NCBI GenBank assembly: GCA_963837755.1
Contig: CAWIOP010000001.1
Coordinates: forward strand, 682,001 to 746,000
From: JADGHX01 sp963837755
GTDB lineage: Bacteria > Pseudomonadota > Gammaproteobacteria > Steroidobacterales > Steroidobacteraceae
Direction of reading: 5' to 3'
DNA length: 64,000 nucleotides
Every line of letters begins with the position of its first letter. Position 1 is the first letter of the stretch. The notes under the pieces were generated by a model. It did not search any database, was not told the origin of the DNA, and saw only the letters and a list, made by a program, of their open reading frames with translations. The position numbers and the translations under genes are program-made. Positions 33,018 through 42,105 of this stretch are shown piece by piece.

Positions 33018-35663
33018 ATGGCTGACAATCTCGTCATCGTCGAATCGCCCGCAAAGGCAAAGACCATCAAGAAGTACCTGGGGAAGGACTTCGAGGTGCT
33101 CGCCTCTTACGGCCACGTGCGCGACCTCGTACCCAAGGAGGGCGCGGTCGACCCCGAGTCCGGGTTCGCCATGAAATACCAGGTGCTCGAGAAAAACGCG
33201 CGCCACATCGAGGCGATCTCCAGAGCGCTGAAGAAAGCCAGGACGCTCTTCCTCGCGACCGACCCCGATCGCGAAGGCGAAGCCATCGCGTGGCATCTTG
33301 CGGAGATCTTGAAAGAGCGCGGCGAGCTGGCGCACAAGAAGATGCATCGCGTGGTGTTCTACGAGATCACCAGGACGGCGGTTCGCGAAGCGGTGGCGCA
33401 GCCGCGCGACCTGTCGTTCGACCTCGTGAACGCGCAGCAGGCGCGGCGCGCGCTCGACTATCTCGTCGGCTTCAATCTCTCGCCGCTGCTGTGGAAGAAA
33501 GTGCGCCGCGGGCTGTCCGCGGGGCGCGTGCAGAGCCCGGCACTGCGCATGATCTGCGAGCGCGAAGAGGAAATCCTCGCGTTCGTGCCGCAGGAATACT
33601 GGACACTCGATGGCGAAGGCGAGCACGGCGCGCAGCGCTTCCCGCTGAAGCTGGTCGAATACCGAGGCACGAAGGTCGAGCAGTTCAGCTTCGTGAACAC
33701 CGACCAGGCGCACGACGTCGAGAAGAACATCATCGATGCGGCGCGCGCGGCCGGCGCTGCCGGCGGCGACGCGTTGGGCACGCTCAAGGTGTTCAGCATC
33801 GATCGCAAGCAGCGTCGCCGTAACCCGGCGCCGCCATTCACCACCTCCACGCTGCAGCAGGAAGCCGCGCGCAAGCTCGGTTTCAACGCCCGGCGCACCA
33901 TGCGCCTCGCGCAGCAGCTGTATGAAGGCGTGGATATCGGCGATGGCGCCATCGGCCTCATCACCTATATGCGCACCGATTCCGTGAACCTCGCGGACGA
34001 GGCCGTGCGCGAGATTCGCGAAACGGCCGCACGGCTCTACGGCCAGGCGGAAGTCGCCGAAGAGCCGCGCGTCTACAAGACCAAGTCGAAGAACGCGCAG
34101 GAAGCGCACGAAGCCATTCGCCCCACGTCCGCCGCCATCGTGCCGGCGGATATCGAGAGCAAGCTCGACCCGGACCAGTTCCGCCTGTATTCGCTCATCT
34201 GGAAGCGCGCCGTCGCCTCGCAGATGAGCCACGCGGTGTTCGATACCGTGGCCGTCGACATGCTCGCGGGGCCCGATGGCCCGCAGCGTCACATGCTGCG
34301 CGCGAACGGCTCCACGCTGGTGAAGGCCGGCTACATGTCCGTGTACCAGGAAGGCGCGGACGACGTGAAGGCGGACGACGACGACCATGTGCTACCGCCC
34401 ATGAGCGAAGGCGACAAGGTTGCCCTCGCCGCTTTCAAGGCCGCGCAGCATTTCACCGAGCCGCCGCCACGCTACTCCGAAGCGTCGCTGGTGAAAGCGC
34501 TGGAAGAGCACGGCATCGGCCGCCCTTCGACCTACGCCACCATCATCTCCACGCTGCAGGATCGCGAGTACGTGGAGATGGACAACCGCCGCTTCATTCC
34601 CACGGATATCGGCAAGATCGTCGGCCGCTTCCTCACGCAATACTTCCATCGCTATGTGGAATACGGCTTCACCGCCGCGCTGGAAGACGAGCTCGATGCC
34701 GTCTCGCGCGGCGAGGAAGACTGGACGCTGCCGCTGGAGAAGTTCTGGAAGCCCTTCATCAAGGAAGTGGAGCACGTCGAGAAAACCGTCTCGCGCGAGC
34801 AGGTGGCCATGGCACGCGAGATCGGCACGCACCCGGAGTCGGGCAAGCCCATGAGCGTGCGCATGGGCCGCTTCGGGCCGTTCGTGCAGATCGGCACGAA
34901 GGACGACGAAGAGAAGCCCAAGTTCGCGGGCCTGCGCCCCGGGCAGAAGATGGACAACATCACGCATGAGCAGGCACTCGAGCTGTTCAAGCTGCCGCGC
35001 ACGATCGGCAAGACCGCCAGCGGCGAAGACGTGGTGACGAACGTTGGCCGCTTCGGCCCGTACATCAAATACGGCGCGAAGTACGTCTCGCTGAAGGAAG
35101 ACGACCCCTACACGATCGGGCTCGATCGCGCGCTCGAGCTCATCCGCCTGAAGCAGGAGGCGGATGCGAACCGCATCATCGCGGACTTCGGCAGTGACGG
35201 CATCCAGGTGCTGAACGGCCGCTTCGGCCCGTACGTCACCAATGGCAAGAAGAACGCCAAGATCCCGAAAGACCGGGATCCCAAGTCGATCACGCTCGAA
35301 GAAGCGCGCGTGATGATCGAGCAGGCGCCGGAGCGCGGCACCGGACGGTTCGGTCGCGGCAGGCGCCCCGGCGGGCCTGCGAAAGGCGCAGCTGCGCCGG
35401 CCGCGGGCAATGGCGCGGCGAAGGAGTCTGCCGCGAAGCCAGCTGCGCGTGCGCGCAAGGCTGCTTCGGCTGCGAAGCCGGCGGCCGCTGCTGCAAAGAC
35501 AGCCAAGACGGCTCGCGCATCCGCGCCTCCCACCCCGAAAGGAGTGGCCAACGTGGTGCGCAAGGGTCGCTCGGCGCCGGCCAAAGCACACGCGCGCAAG
35601 ACAGCGGCGCGCGCTGAACGCGCGGCGGGTGGCAAGGCGCCAGCGAAACGGGCTCGCAGCTAA
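33018..35663 (+). CDS. topA: DNA topoisomerase I, with Lys/Ala-rich tail
   Basis: An 881-residue type IA topoisomerase relaxing negative supercoils. The TOPRIM domain is at the N-terminus (NLVIVESPAKAKTIKKYLG ... LATDPDREGEAIAWHL), and the active-site tyrosine is Y317 in LITYMRTDS. In the C-terminal part there are no C4 zinc ribbons. Instead repeat modules of the topoisomerase C-terminal repeat type occur (MGRFGPFVQIG, VGRFGPYIKYG, NGRFGPYVTNGKKNAKIPKD). The last about 95 residues are a basic Ala/Lys/Arg-rich, histone H1-like tail, presumably unstructured and DNA-binding. GGAGG lies upstream of the ATG. Confidence 0.96.
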   Translation: MADNLVIVESPAKAKTIKKYLGKDFEVLASYGHVRDLVPKEGAVDPESGFAMKYQVLEKNARHIEAISRALKKARTLFLATDPDREGEAIAWHLAEILKERGELAHKKMHRVVFYEITRTAVREAVAQPRDLSFDLVNAQQARRALDYLVGFNLSPLLWKKVRRGLSAGRVQSPALRMICEREEEILAFVPQEYWTLDGEGEHGAQRFPLKLVEYRGTKVEQFSFVNTDQAHDVEKNIIDAARAAGAAGGDALGTLKVFSIDRKQRRRNPAPPFTTSTLQQEAARKLGFNARRTMRLAQQLYEGVDIGDGAIGLITYMRTDSVNLADEAVREIRETAARLYGQAEVAEEPRVYKTKSKNAQEAHEAIRPTSAAIVPADIESKLDPDQFRLYSLIWKRAVASQMSHAVFDTVAVDMLAGPDGPQRHMLRANGSTLVKAGYMSVYQEGADDVKADDDDHVLPPMSEGDKVALAAFKAAQHFTEPPPRYSEASLVKALEEHGIGRPSTYATIISTLQDREYVEMDNRRFIPTDIGKIVGRFLTQYFHRYVEYGFTAALEDELDAVSRGEEDWTLPLEKFWKPFIKEVEHVEKTVSREQVAMAREIGTHPESGKPMSVRMGRFGPFVQIGTKDDEEKPKFAGLRPGQKMDNITHEQALELFKLPRTIGKTASGEDVVTNVGRFGPYIKYGAKYVSLKEDDPYTIGLDRALELIRLKQEADANRIIADFGSDGIQVLNGRFGPYVTNGKKNAKIPKDRDPKSITLEEARVMIEQAPERGTGRFGRGRRPGGPAKGAAAPAAGNGAAKESAAKPAARARKAASAAKPAAAAAKTAKTARASAPPTPKGVANVVRKGRSAPAKAHARKTAARAERAAGGKAPAKRARS

Positions 35664-35709
35664 CGCTGACGAGCCCGCCCGGCCATGCCGGGTGAGCGTT
35701 GGTGAGAAA

Positions 35710-35736
35710 TTGCCCGGCGTATCCAACGCCGGGCAA
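35710..35736 (+). terminator. Hairpin downstream of topA
   Basis: An 11-bp perfect stem TTGCCCGGCGT / ACGCCGGGCAA with an ATCCA loop, 46 bp after the topA stop. A following T-run is lacking, so termination is likely but not textbook. Otherwise the 374-bp gap 35664-36037 holds only the inverted repeat at 35758-35776. Confidence 0.6.
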
Positions 35737-35757
35737 ATCACCAACCAAGATTATGTT

Positions 35758-35776
35758 CACATGAAATTCTCATGTG
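35758..35776. promoter_or_regulatory. Inverted repeat CACATGA-AATTC-TCATGTG
   Basis: A perfect 7-bp inverted repeat with a 5-bp spacer in an AT-rich patch, about 260 bp upstream of the protease gene. It resembles an operator for a dimeric regulator; no regulator is identified and no clear promoter boxes were found beside it. Confidence 0.4.
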
Positions 35777-36037
35777 CATTCCCGCCTGCATTGAATAAGT
35801 CATGTTGCGGGAGTAATTTTCCGCGCAAGCCAAGAAGCAACACTAAACGCGTCTCGAAACTGCAAGAGGGTCTCTCGCCCCGAAAACGAAACAGTTCGTC
35901 GCGCTGAACGATGCGCGTTGCGCAACTGTGCTCCGGGGGGCGTGTCGGCCGGACGCAGGGATTCACCAGCGAGGCTCATCGCTGACAGATCGGGCTTCGG
36001 AAGGCCGCACGACAAAAGAAATTGGGAGACACGCAGG

Positions 36038-39000
36038 ATGAAACCGTCAATTCCCGCCGCGCTCGGGTCGATGATCCTGGGCGCCGCGCTCACCGTTTCG
36101 GTGGCAGACGCGGCCAGCGTCACACCTCGCTCACTCGCTCTCAACTCAGCCGCCGGCACACTGCGCCTCGACCCCGCGGTGAAAGATGCCCAGGGCTCGG
36201 TAAACGTGGTCGTGCAGCTCTCCGGCGCGCCCCTCGCGGCCGCAATGGGCGAGAACGCCTTGCGTGAAGGCGGCGCCATGAACCGCGCGCAGCAGGTTGC
36301 GTATTCGAAACAGCTTCGCGCCGGTCAGGATGAAATGGTGGCGAAGGTGGCGGCGCTCGGCGGCAAGGAAACCGGCCGCGTGCACATTGCCTACAACGCC
36401 GTGCTGGTCAGCATCGACGCCAGCAAGTTGAGCGCGCTCTCGCAGCTCCCCGGCGTGACGGCCGTGCAGCGCTTGAACGACTACCAGCTCGATCTCAGCG
36501 AGACGGTGCCCTACATCGGCGCCGCCGCCGTGCAGGCCGCCGGTGTTACCGGCAAGGGCGTGCGCGTCGCGGTGCTCGACTCGGGCATCGACTACACCCA
36601 TCGCAATCTCGGTGGCCCCGGCACGGTCGCCGCTTATCAGGGTGCGTGGGGCGCCGATAACGCAGATCCGAAAAACACGATCCCCGACGGCTTCCCCACG
36701 GCCAAGGTCATCGCCGGCTACGATTTTGTCGGCGAGTTGTGGACGACGGGTGCCAGAGGCACGCCGGCGCGCACGGAAGACCCGGACCCGATCGACCACG
36801 GCGGCCACGGCTCGCACGTGGCCGACATCATCGCGGGCCGCAGCAACGACGGAAAGCACGTTGGCGTAGCGCCCGATGCCTCGTTGATCGCGGTGAAGGT
36901 CTGCAGCGCCGTCACCACTTCGTGCAGCGGCGATGCCCTCCTCCTCGCCTTCGACTTCGCGCTCGACCCGAACGGCGACGACGTCCTGGACGATGCCGCC
37001 GATGTCATCAACCTCTCGCTCGGCTCCGCCTACGGCCAGAAAGAGGACGCCACCGCGGTAGCGGCCGCCAACGCGGCACGCCTGGGCGTGGTGGTCGTCA
37101 CCTCGGCGGGCAACAGTAGCGACAAGCCCTACGATGTCGGTTCACCCTCGATGGCGCCGGAGGTGATCTCCGTTGCGCAGACACAGGTGCCGAGCGCGCA
37201 AGCGACTCCGCTCGTCATCAACAGCCCTGCAGCGATTGCAGGCACTTACGGCAACACGGCCACGGTGGATTGGGCGCCAATCACCGAGCCCGTCACGGGC
37301 GACGTGGTCTACGTTGGCAATACAGGGTGTAACGCCGACACCTACACGGCGAATCCCGCCGGCAAGATCGCGCTCATCGATCGTGGCACCTGCAACGTCA
37401 GCGAGAAAGTGGCCAAGGCCAGCGCGGCCGGCGCCACTGCCATTCTCATCGGCAACAACGTGCCCGGCGACGCCGTGTCGTTCTCTAACGGTGGCCAATG
37501 CCCGCCACCCACCGGCACGTGCAAGCCGACCATGGTCATCCAGCAGTCGCTGTCGGCAACCATCAAGGCAACCGCTGGTGTCAACGCGACGCTCGCGGTG
37601 GACAGGCCCATCGACCTCATCTATGGCATGGCGAGCACGTCATCGCGCGGCCCGAGCGGCAACTACAACCAGATCAAGCCGGACATCGGCGCGCCGGGCG
37701 CTTCGATCTCCGCCGAAGTGGGCACGGGCACCGGCGAAACGCCGTTCGGTGGCACCTCCGGCGCGGCACCGATGGTATCGGGCGCTGCCGCCCTGATGCT
37801 GGAGGCGTATCCGAACCGCACGCCGTGGGCGATCAAGTCCGTGCTCATGAACACGGCGCACACGGACATCTATACCAATCCGGCGACGCTTCCCGGCGTT
37901 CTCGCGCCGATTACGCGCATTGGCGGGGGTGAGGTGCGCGTGGACGAGGCCGTGGCGAGCTCTGTCGCGGCATGGGACGCGGAGCGCCGCACCGGCAGCC
38001 TTTCCTTCGGCTATCACAACGTGTCCGACACGAAGGTGCTCGTGCGCAGCGTGAAGGTGCAGAACTACAGCCGGGCGGCGCGCCGCTTCAACGTGAGCAA
38101 TGAGTTTCGCTACGCCGATGACGCGGCGAGCAACGGTGTGAAGATCTTCGCGCCCAGCAACGTGTTCGTGCCGCCGTTCGGCAGCACCACGTTCGACGTG
38201 ACGATGAAGATCGACGCGACGAAGCTGCCCATCTGGGGCGTGAACGGCGGCTCGCTTGGTGGCGCGGGCTCGCTGCTGCAGTCCGTGGAGTACGACGGCT
38301 ACCTGACACTCAAGGATTCCAAAGACTCGATCCACCTCGCGTGGCAGGTGATGCCGCACCGATCCGCGGACCTGCATGCCGTGAATCGCAACGTGCTGCT
38401 CCCGCGCCAGGGCTTCGGGCTCCTCGCGCTGGCGAATCTCAGCAAGTCGTTGCCGGCGGCGTTCGACATCTTCGCGCTCACGGGCACGAGCCCGCGCCTG
38501 CCACGGTCGGTATATGAAGAGGCCGCGGGCCAGGAGATCACGCTGCACGACATCGCGGCGGTGGGTGTACGCGTCGATGGCCCGTACATCCAGTTCGGCG
38601 TCAACCTGTACGGGCGCAAGGCGCACCCGGCGTATCCGCGCGGTATCGAGGTCGACGTCGACATCAACAAGGATGGCACGCCCGACTACGCGATCTACAC
38701 CGAGGAGATCGGCGGCTTCGACACGTCAGGGCAGACGGGCGTCACGGTGCTCAACCTGGCGACCGGCGCAGCGGCAATCAAGTACTACGTTGACGCGGAT
38801 CTCAACTCAGGCAACATCATTCTCACGGCGGAGCTCGCACAGCTCGGCCTGTCTGACGGGTCGCAGATCTCGTTCGACACGTACGCATACGACAGCTACT
38901 TCACCGGGTTCGCGAGCGATCTGGTGAAGGGCAGCGTGTATACGATTGGCCAGCCGCGCTACAAGATCGATCCGAATGCTCAGTTGCCGCTGGATGGCGT

Positions 39001-39148
39001 GCCGCCCCGCAGTGGCTTGCTGCTCAAGGTGCTCGGCGTGCCGGGTGGCGACACCGCGTCGCCGTCTCAGACGGGCTTCCTGTTGATGTACCGCGACGCC
39101 GCGGACGAAGCTCAGGCCGTGAACGTGCAGTCGATCGGCAGGAAATAA
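36038..39148 (+). CDS. Secreted S8 (subtilisin-like) serine protease with PA insert
   Basis: A 1,036-residue exported protease. The signal peptide ends around VSVADA, followed by an I9-type propeptide region (VNVVVQLSGAPLA ... LPGVTAVQRLNDYQLD). The catalytic triad is D181 (AVLDSGIDYTH), H257 (GGHGSHVADIIAG) and S574 (GGTSGAAPMVSGAAALML). Between His and Ser a protease-associated (PA) domain is inserted (VYVGNTGCNADTYTANPAGKIALIDRGTCNVSEKVAKASAAGATAILIGNN). The C-terminal about 380 residues are beta-rich, without a recognised sorting tail. Such enzymes are secreted or cell-surface and degrade extracellular protein. The ATG at 36038 has a GGGAG site. It is monocistronic, with a strong terminator behind it. 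Confidence 0.92.
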   Translation: MKPSIPAALGSMILGAALTVSVADAASVTPRSLALNSAAGTLRLDPAVKDAQGSVNVVVQLSGAPLAAAMGENALREGGAMNRAQQVAYSKQLRAGQDEMVAKVAALGGKETGRVHIAYNAVLVSIDASKLSALSQLPGVTAVQRLNDYQLDLSETVPYIGAAAVQAAGVTGKGVRVAVLDSGIDYTHRNLGGPGTVAAYQGAWGADNADPKNTIPDGFPTAKVIAGYDFVGELWTTGARGTPARTEDPDPIDHGGHGSHVADIIAGRSNDGKHVGVAPDASLIAVKVCSAVTTSCSGDALLLAFDFALDPNGDDVLDDAADVINLSLGSAYGQKEDATAVAAANAARLGVVVVTSAGNSSDKPYDVGSPSMAPEVISVAQTQVPSAQATPLVINSPAAIAGTYGNTATVDWAPITEPVTGDVVYVGNTGCNADTYTANPAGKIALIDRGTCNVSEKVAKASAAGATAILIGNNVPGDAVSFSNGGQCPPPTGTCKPTMVIQQSLSATIKATAGVNATLAVDRPIDLIYGMASTSSRGPSGNYNQIKPDIGAPGASISAEVGTGTGETPFGGTSGAAPMVSGAAALMLEAYPNRTPWAIKSVLMNTAHTDIYTNPATLPGVLAPITRIGGGEVRVDEAVASSVAAWDAERRTGSLSFGYHNVSDTKVLVRSVKVQNYSRAARRFNVSNEFRYADDAASNGVKIFAPSNVFVPPFGSTTFDVTMKIDATKLPIWGVNGGSLGGAGSLLQSVEYDGYLTLKDSKDSIHLAWQVMPHRSADLHAVNRNVLLPRQGFGLLALANLSKSLPAAFDIFALTGTSPRLPRSVYEEAAGQEITLHDIAAVGVRVDGPYIQFGVNLYGRKAHPAYPRGIEVDVDINKDGTPDYAIYTEEIGGFDTSGQTGVTVLNLATGAAAIKYYVDADLNSGNIILTAELAQLGLSDGSQISFDTYAYDSYFTGFASDLVKGSVYTIGQPRYKIDPNAQLPLDGVPPRSGLLLKVLGVPGGDTASPSQTGFLLMYRDAADEAQAVNVQSIGRK

Positions 39149-39163
39149 GATCGGCCGATACCG

Positions 39164-39198
39164 GGCCCGCGGCAGCTTGCGGCTGCCGCGGGCCGTTT
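39164..39198 (+). terminator. Intrinsic terminator of the S8 protease gene
   Basis: A 13-bp stem GGCCCGCGGCAGC / GCTGCCGCGGGCC with TTGCG loop, followed by GTTTT. Confidence 0.85.
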
Positions 39199-39217
39199 TG
39201 TCTTCAGCGAGCGGGTT

Positions 39218-39652
39218 TCATTTCAGCGCGCCGTTCTCCAGCGGGCGCCGCGGCGTGCCTTCGCAGAGCCGGAAGTAGCCACGCTCCGAGGCGTGATATG
39301 CGTAGCGGCGACCATTGACCTCGAATTCCACGCGATAGCCCGGCACGAGGGCTTGCGTGACCATCTCTCCCGGTTTCGCGCAGCCGAGCCCACCGTTCGG
39401 CCAGGTCACGGCCTGTGCGCTCACGAGCTTCACGTCCGCGGCGGCCACGCTTTGCTCTTTAGCGAGGTCCGCGCGCAGGTTCTCGACTACGCTCGCCGGC
39501 ACCTCCCCGGCAACGGGCTGCGCTGAAGACTCCTGCGCAGGCGGCACCCGAACCGGCTTGTGGGATGAGGGCAGCGGCGACTCCGCCGAGACCGAGCATG
39601 CCGAGACGAGAACCGCACCGAGCAGGCCCAACGAGGCAGGTAAGCGGGTCAT
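39218..39652 (-). CDS. Small predicted lipoprotein, function unknown
   Basis: 144 residues with a lipoprotein signal (MTRLPASLGLLGAVLVSAC, lipobox VSAC). After a Ser/Pro-rich linker comes a conserved-looking domain: VKLVSAQAVTWPNGGLGCAKPGEMVTQALVPGYRVEFEVNGRRYAYHASERGYFRLCEG, with paired Cys residues that could form a disulfide. The W-x-N-G-x-L-G-C-x-x-P-G and YAYHAS motifs recur in uncharacterised exported proteins, but I cannot name a function. It converges on the protease terminator and is divergent from rlmJ by 59 bp. Confidence 0.7.
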   Translation of the reverse strand: MTRLPASLGLLGAVLVSACSVSAESPLPSSHKPVRVPPAQESSAQPVAGEVPASVVENLRADLAKEQSVAAADVKLVSAQAVTWPNGGLGCAKPGEMVTQALVPGYRVEFEVNGRRYAYHASERGYFRLCEGTPRRPLENGALK

Positions 39653-39711
39653 GGTGCGGCTCCTCTATCATTCGCCACCTTGAACAACGGCACACGCCGC
39701 CGAAGCGGGTC

Positions 39712-40545
39712 ATGAAGTATCGCCACAGTTATCACGCGGGCAACTTTGCAGACGTCCACAAGCATGTGACGCTGCTCGCGTTGCTGGCGGCTCTCGCCCG
39801 CAAGGACAAGGGCTTCCTGTATTTCGAAACGCATGCCGGCTCCGGCGAGTATGCGGCTTCGGACGAAGCGGATGCCGGAATCTCACGCATCGGCACCGCC
39901 ACGTTTCAGGCGCAAGAGCTGCGGCGCTACTTGACGTCCATTGCGGCGTTCCGCAAATCCAGGGGCAGCACACGCTCTTACCCGGGCTCGCCCGTGCTTG
40001 CCGCGCACGAGCTGCGCGCCCAGGACCGCGGCATCGCCGTGGAGATCCAGCCCCCGGAAGCGCGCGCACTGGAGCGCGCCCTGGGGCCGGGCTCCCCCAT
40101 GCGGGTGGAGACCGGTGATGGCTTCCAACGGCTGCGCGCGCACCTGCCGCCGCCGGAACGGCGTGGCCTCGTGCTGATGGACCCGCCGTACGAGGAGACA
40201 CGCCAGGATTTCGAGCGTGTGACGGCCGCAATCGTCGACGGATTGCGCCGGTTCGACAGCGGCGTGTTCTGCGCGTGGTATCCCATCAAGGAAGAGCGCG
40301 ACGGAGCGTCGTGGAAGGCGGGGCTCACGCGCGCGCTGAACCGCGAGGTGCTGTTCAGCGAGCTGTGGATCTATCCGCGTGACTCGCGCGTGGGCCTGAA
40401 TGGCTCGGGCCTCGCCATCGTGAACCCGCCGTACCAGATCGAAGAGCGCATGAAGGTGTGGTTGCCGGAACTGCACGCCGCCCTGGACAGCGCGCGAGCC
40501 GGGGGATGCGCAGTGGAGCTGGCCGGGGCGGATATTCCGCGCTGA
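39712..40545 (+). CDS. rlmJ: 23S rRNA (adenine-2030-N6)-methyltransferase RlmJ
   Basis: 277 residues. The start MKYRHSYHAGNFADVHKHVTLLALL is the diagnostic RlmJ N-terminus; the longer frame upstream is not used. The SAM-dependent fold shows FLYFETHAGSGEYA (SAM loop region), VETGDGFQRL and the catalytic DPPY in LVLMDPPYEETRQDFE. It methylates N6 of A2030 in 23S rRNA; in E. coli it was first noted as a gene needed to use DNA as a nutrient. It is convergent with the DUF3379 gene. Confidence 0.95.
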   Translation: MKYRHSYHAGNFADVHKHVTLLALLAALARKDKGFLYFETHAGSGEYAASDEADAGISRIGTATFQAQELRRYLTSIAAFRKSRGSTRSYPGSPVLAAHELRAQDRGIAVEIQPPEARALERALGPGSPMRVETGDGFQRLRAHLPPPERRGLVLMDPPYEETRQDFERVTAAIVDGLRRFDSGVFCAWYPIKEERDGASWKAGLTRALNREVLFSELWIYPRDSRVGLNGSGLAIVNPPYQIEERMKVWLPELHAALDSARAGGCAVELAGADIPR

Positions 40546-40596
40546 AACGCCAGCGAACGACCGACGCTGCGCGCGGAAGGCTCGGCGCCCGCGCAA

Positions 40597-41402
40597 TCAG
40601 GCGCCGGTTTCAGGTGGCAGCGAATGCACGGCGCGGCGGATTCCTCGCCGGCATACCGTTCCATGTCGACATCCGAGCGGCTCAGCACGGCGATGCTGCC
40701 GCTCCCCGAGTCTGGGATGATCAGGCCCTTGTAGCCGCTACCATCGAAGCGCTCCGGCGATTTCACGTGCTCGTCGGGCAGGATCATCACCGTGGCGGTG
40801 CCATGCTCGGTGCGCACAATGAAGTGCGGCACGAGGCGGCCTCGCAGGAAGCACGTGCGCACGAACACGATGCTGGGGTTGATGGGGTCGAGCCGCAGGC
40901 CCGACCGCTCCATCACGTCTCTCACGGCGCTCTCGTCCACCGCGGCGTTGAGCGGCTGATCGATGGGTTCGCTGATGACGTGCGAAACCACATCCGCGGC
41001 GAGCGAATGGCGCGGCAGCGCGCCCCACATCGCCAGCACCACCGCCACCGCAAGCAGAACGCTCGCGGCGAGAGCCCACTGACGAACGCCGGAATAGGCT
41101 GGCGTCATCGCGCTGGTGCGCGAGCCCTGCGCCCCGGCATCGAAACCCGCGAGCCTGGGCGATGTGCTCACACGCGGGCGCGCCGCCGTACTGGCTGCCG
41201 CGCTGTCCGCCGCACCGACGGCCGTGCCTTGACCCAACGCCTCCATGTCGATCATCAGGGCGCGGCGGATCGCGTCGTCGAGCCGCAGCATCTCGCGCCG
41301 GAATTGCGCGCACGGCGCGCACTCGCGCAGGTGGGCCTCGAGCTGCGGGCTCGAGACGCCCGGGTCGGCGCCGAGGGAAAGATGGACGTCCGCGCAGTTC
41401 AT
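40597..41402 (-). CDS. DUF3379 anti-sigma-like membrane protein, frameshifted 3' end
   Basis: Partner of the ECF sigma gene. From the ATG at 41402 it begins MNCADVHLSLGADPGVSSPQLEAHLRECAPCAQFRREMLRLDDAI, an H-x9-C-x2-C zinc-binding anti-sigma type N-terminus. There is one membrane helix (WALAASVLLAVAVVLAMWGAL) and a DUF3379 C-terminal domain (VVSHVISEPIDQPLN ... MERSGLRLD ... IVFVRTCFLRGRLVPHFIVRTEHGTATVMILPDE ... GSGSIAVLSRSDVDMERYA). Just after ERYA the natural continuation RGIRRAVHSLPPETGA and stop (40597) lies in another frame, so a one-base loss near 40650 is likely. As sequenced the open frame would run on to 40371, antisense to rlmJ. It overlaps the sigma gene by four bases. Confidence 0.8.
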
Positions 41403-41965
41403 GGCGTGCTCTGGATCGACTTGCCCGGGCCCGGCTCGCATTCGAGCCCGGGGGTCAGGCCATAGATCTCGCGCAGACGGTTCCGCGCGCGGAACAGCCG
41501 TGTCAGCACGGCAGGAATCGACAAATTCATCTCCTTCGCAATCTCGGCAGTGGAATAGCCGCCGAGCACCTGCATGACGAGTGGCTCGCGGTAGTCGTCC
41601 GGCAGCCGCAATATCGCGCGGCGCAGATCGAGCAGCTCGCCCTCGCCCGTGCGGGCGAGCGCGATGTCCTCACGCGCCACGATTTCGCTTACATCCACCG
41701 TGATGAGCCTCTTGCGCTCGTAGAGGCGCGCGTGCTCGCGGCGAACGATCGTGAGCAACCAATGGCGCACGGCCGCTGCATCCTTGAGCTCCGATCGCGC
41801 ACGCCACGCCCGCAGCATGGCTTCCTGTACAACATCTTCAGCAACCGACCGATCGCGTGCCAGCCAGTACGCGAAGCGCACCAGCTCGGGACGCACGGAC
41901 TCGAGAAGCTGGCCGAATGCATCTCCCAGGCGCTCTCCACTCTCGTCAGGACGTGATTGAATCAT
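41399..41965 (-). CDS. ECF RNA polymerase sigma factor (DUF3379-linked)
   Basis: A 188-residue extracytoplasmic-function sigma factor from the ATG at 41965 (MIQSRPDESGERLGDAF); an ATG at 42013 is also possible. Region 2 reads VRFAYWLARDRSVAEDVVQEAMLRAWRARSELKDAAAVRHWLLTIVRREH. Region 4 reads LRRAILRLPDDYREPLVMQVLGGYSTAEIAKEMNLSIPAVLTRLFRARNRLREI. It overlaps the DUF3379 gene (ATGA), the normal sigma/anti-sigma arrangement. Its trigger is unknown. Confidence 0.9.
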   Translation of the reverse strand: MIQSRPDESGERLGDAFGQLLESVRPELVRFAYWLARDRSVAEDVVQEAMLRAWRARSELKDAAAVRHWLLTIVRREHARLYERKRLITVDVSEIVAREDIALARTGEGELLDLRRAILRLPDDYREPLVMQVLGGYSTAEIAKEMNLSIPAVLTRLFRARNRLREIYGLTPGLECEPGPGKSIQSTP

Positions 41966-42105
41966 GTATAAGACCGGCCTCTCCCGACGCACATTGCCAT
42001 GAACGCAGCTCATTTGCAGGGCCACCTCGCGCCGGCCTCCACCGCCTCCCGCGCCGTGCGCCAGGCGCCTGATGCGCACTGCATTTTCATTTTCCGGCGC
42101 GCCCC

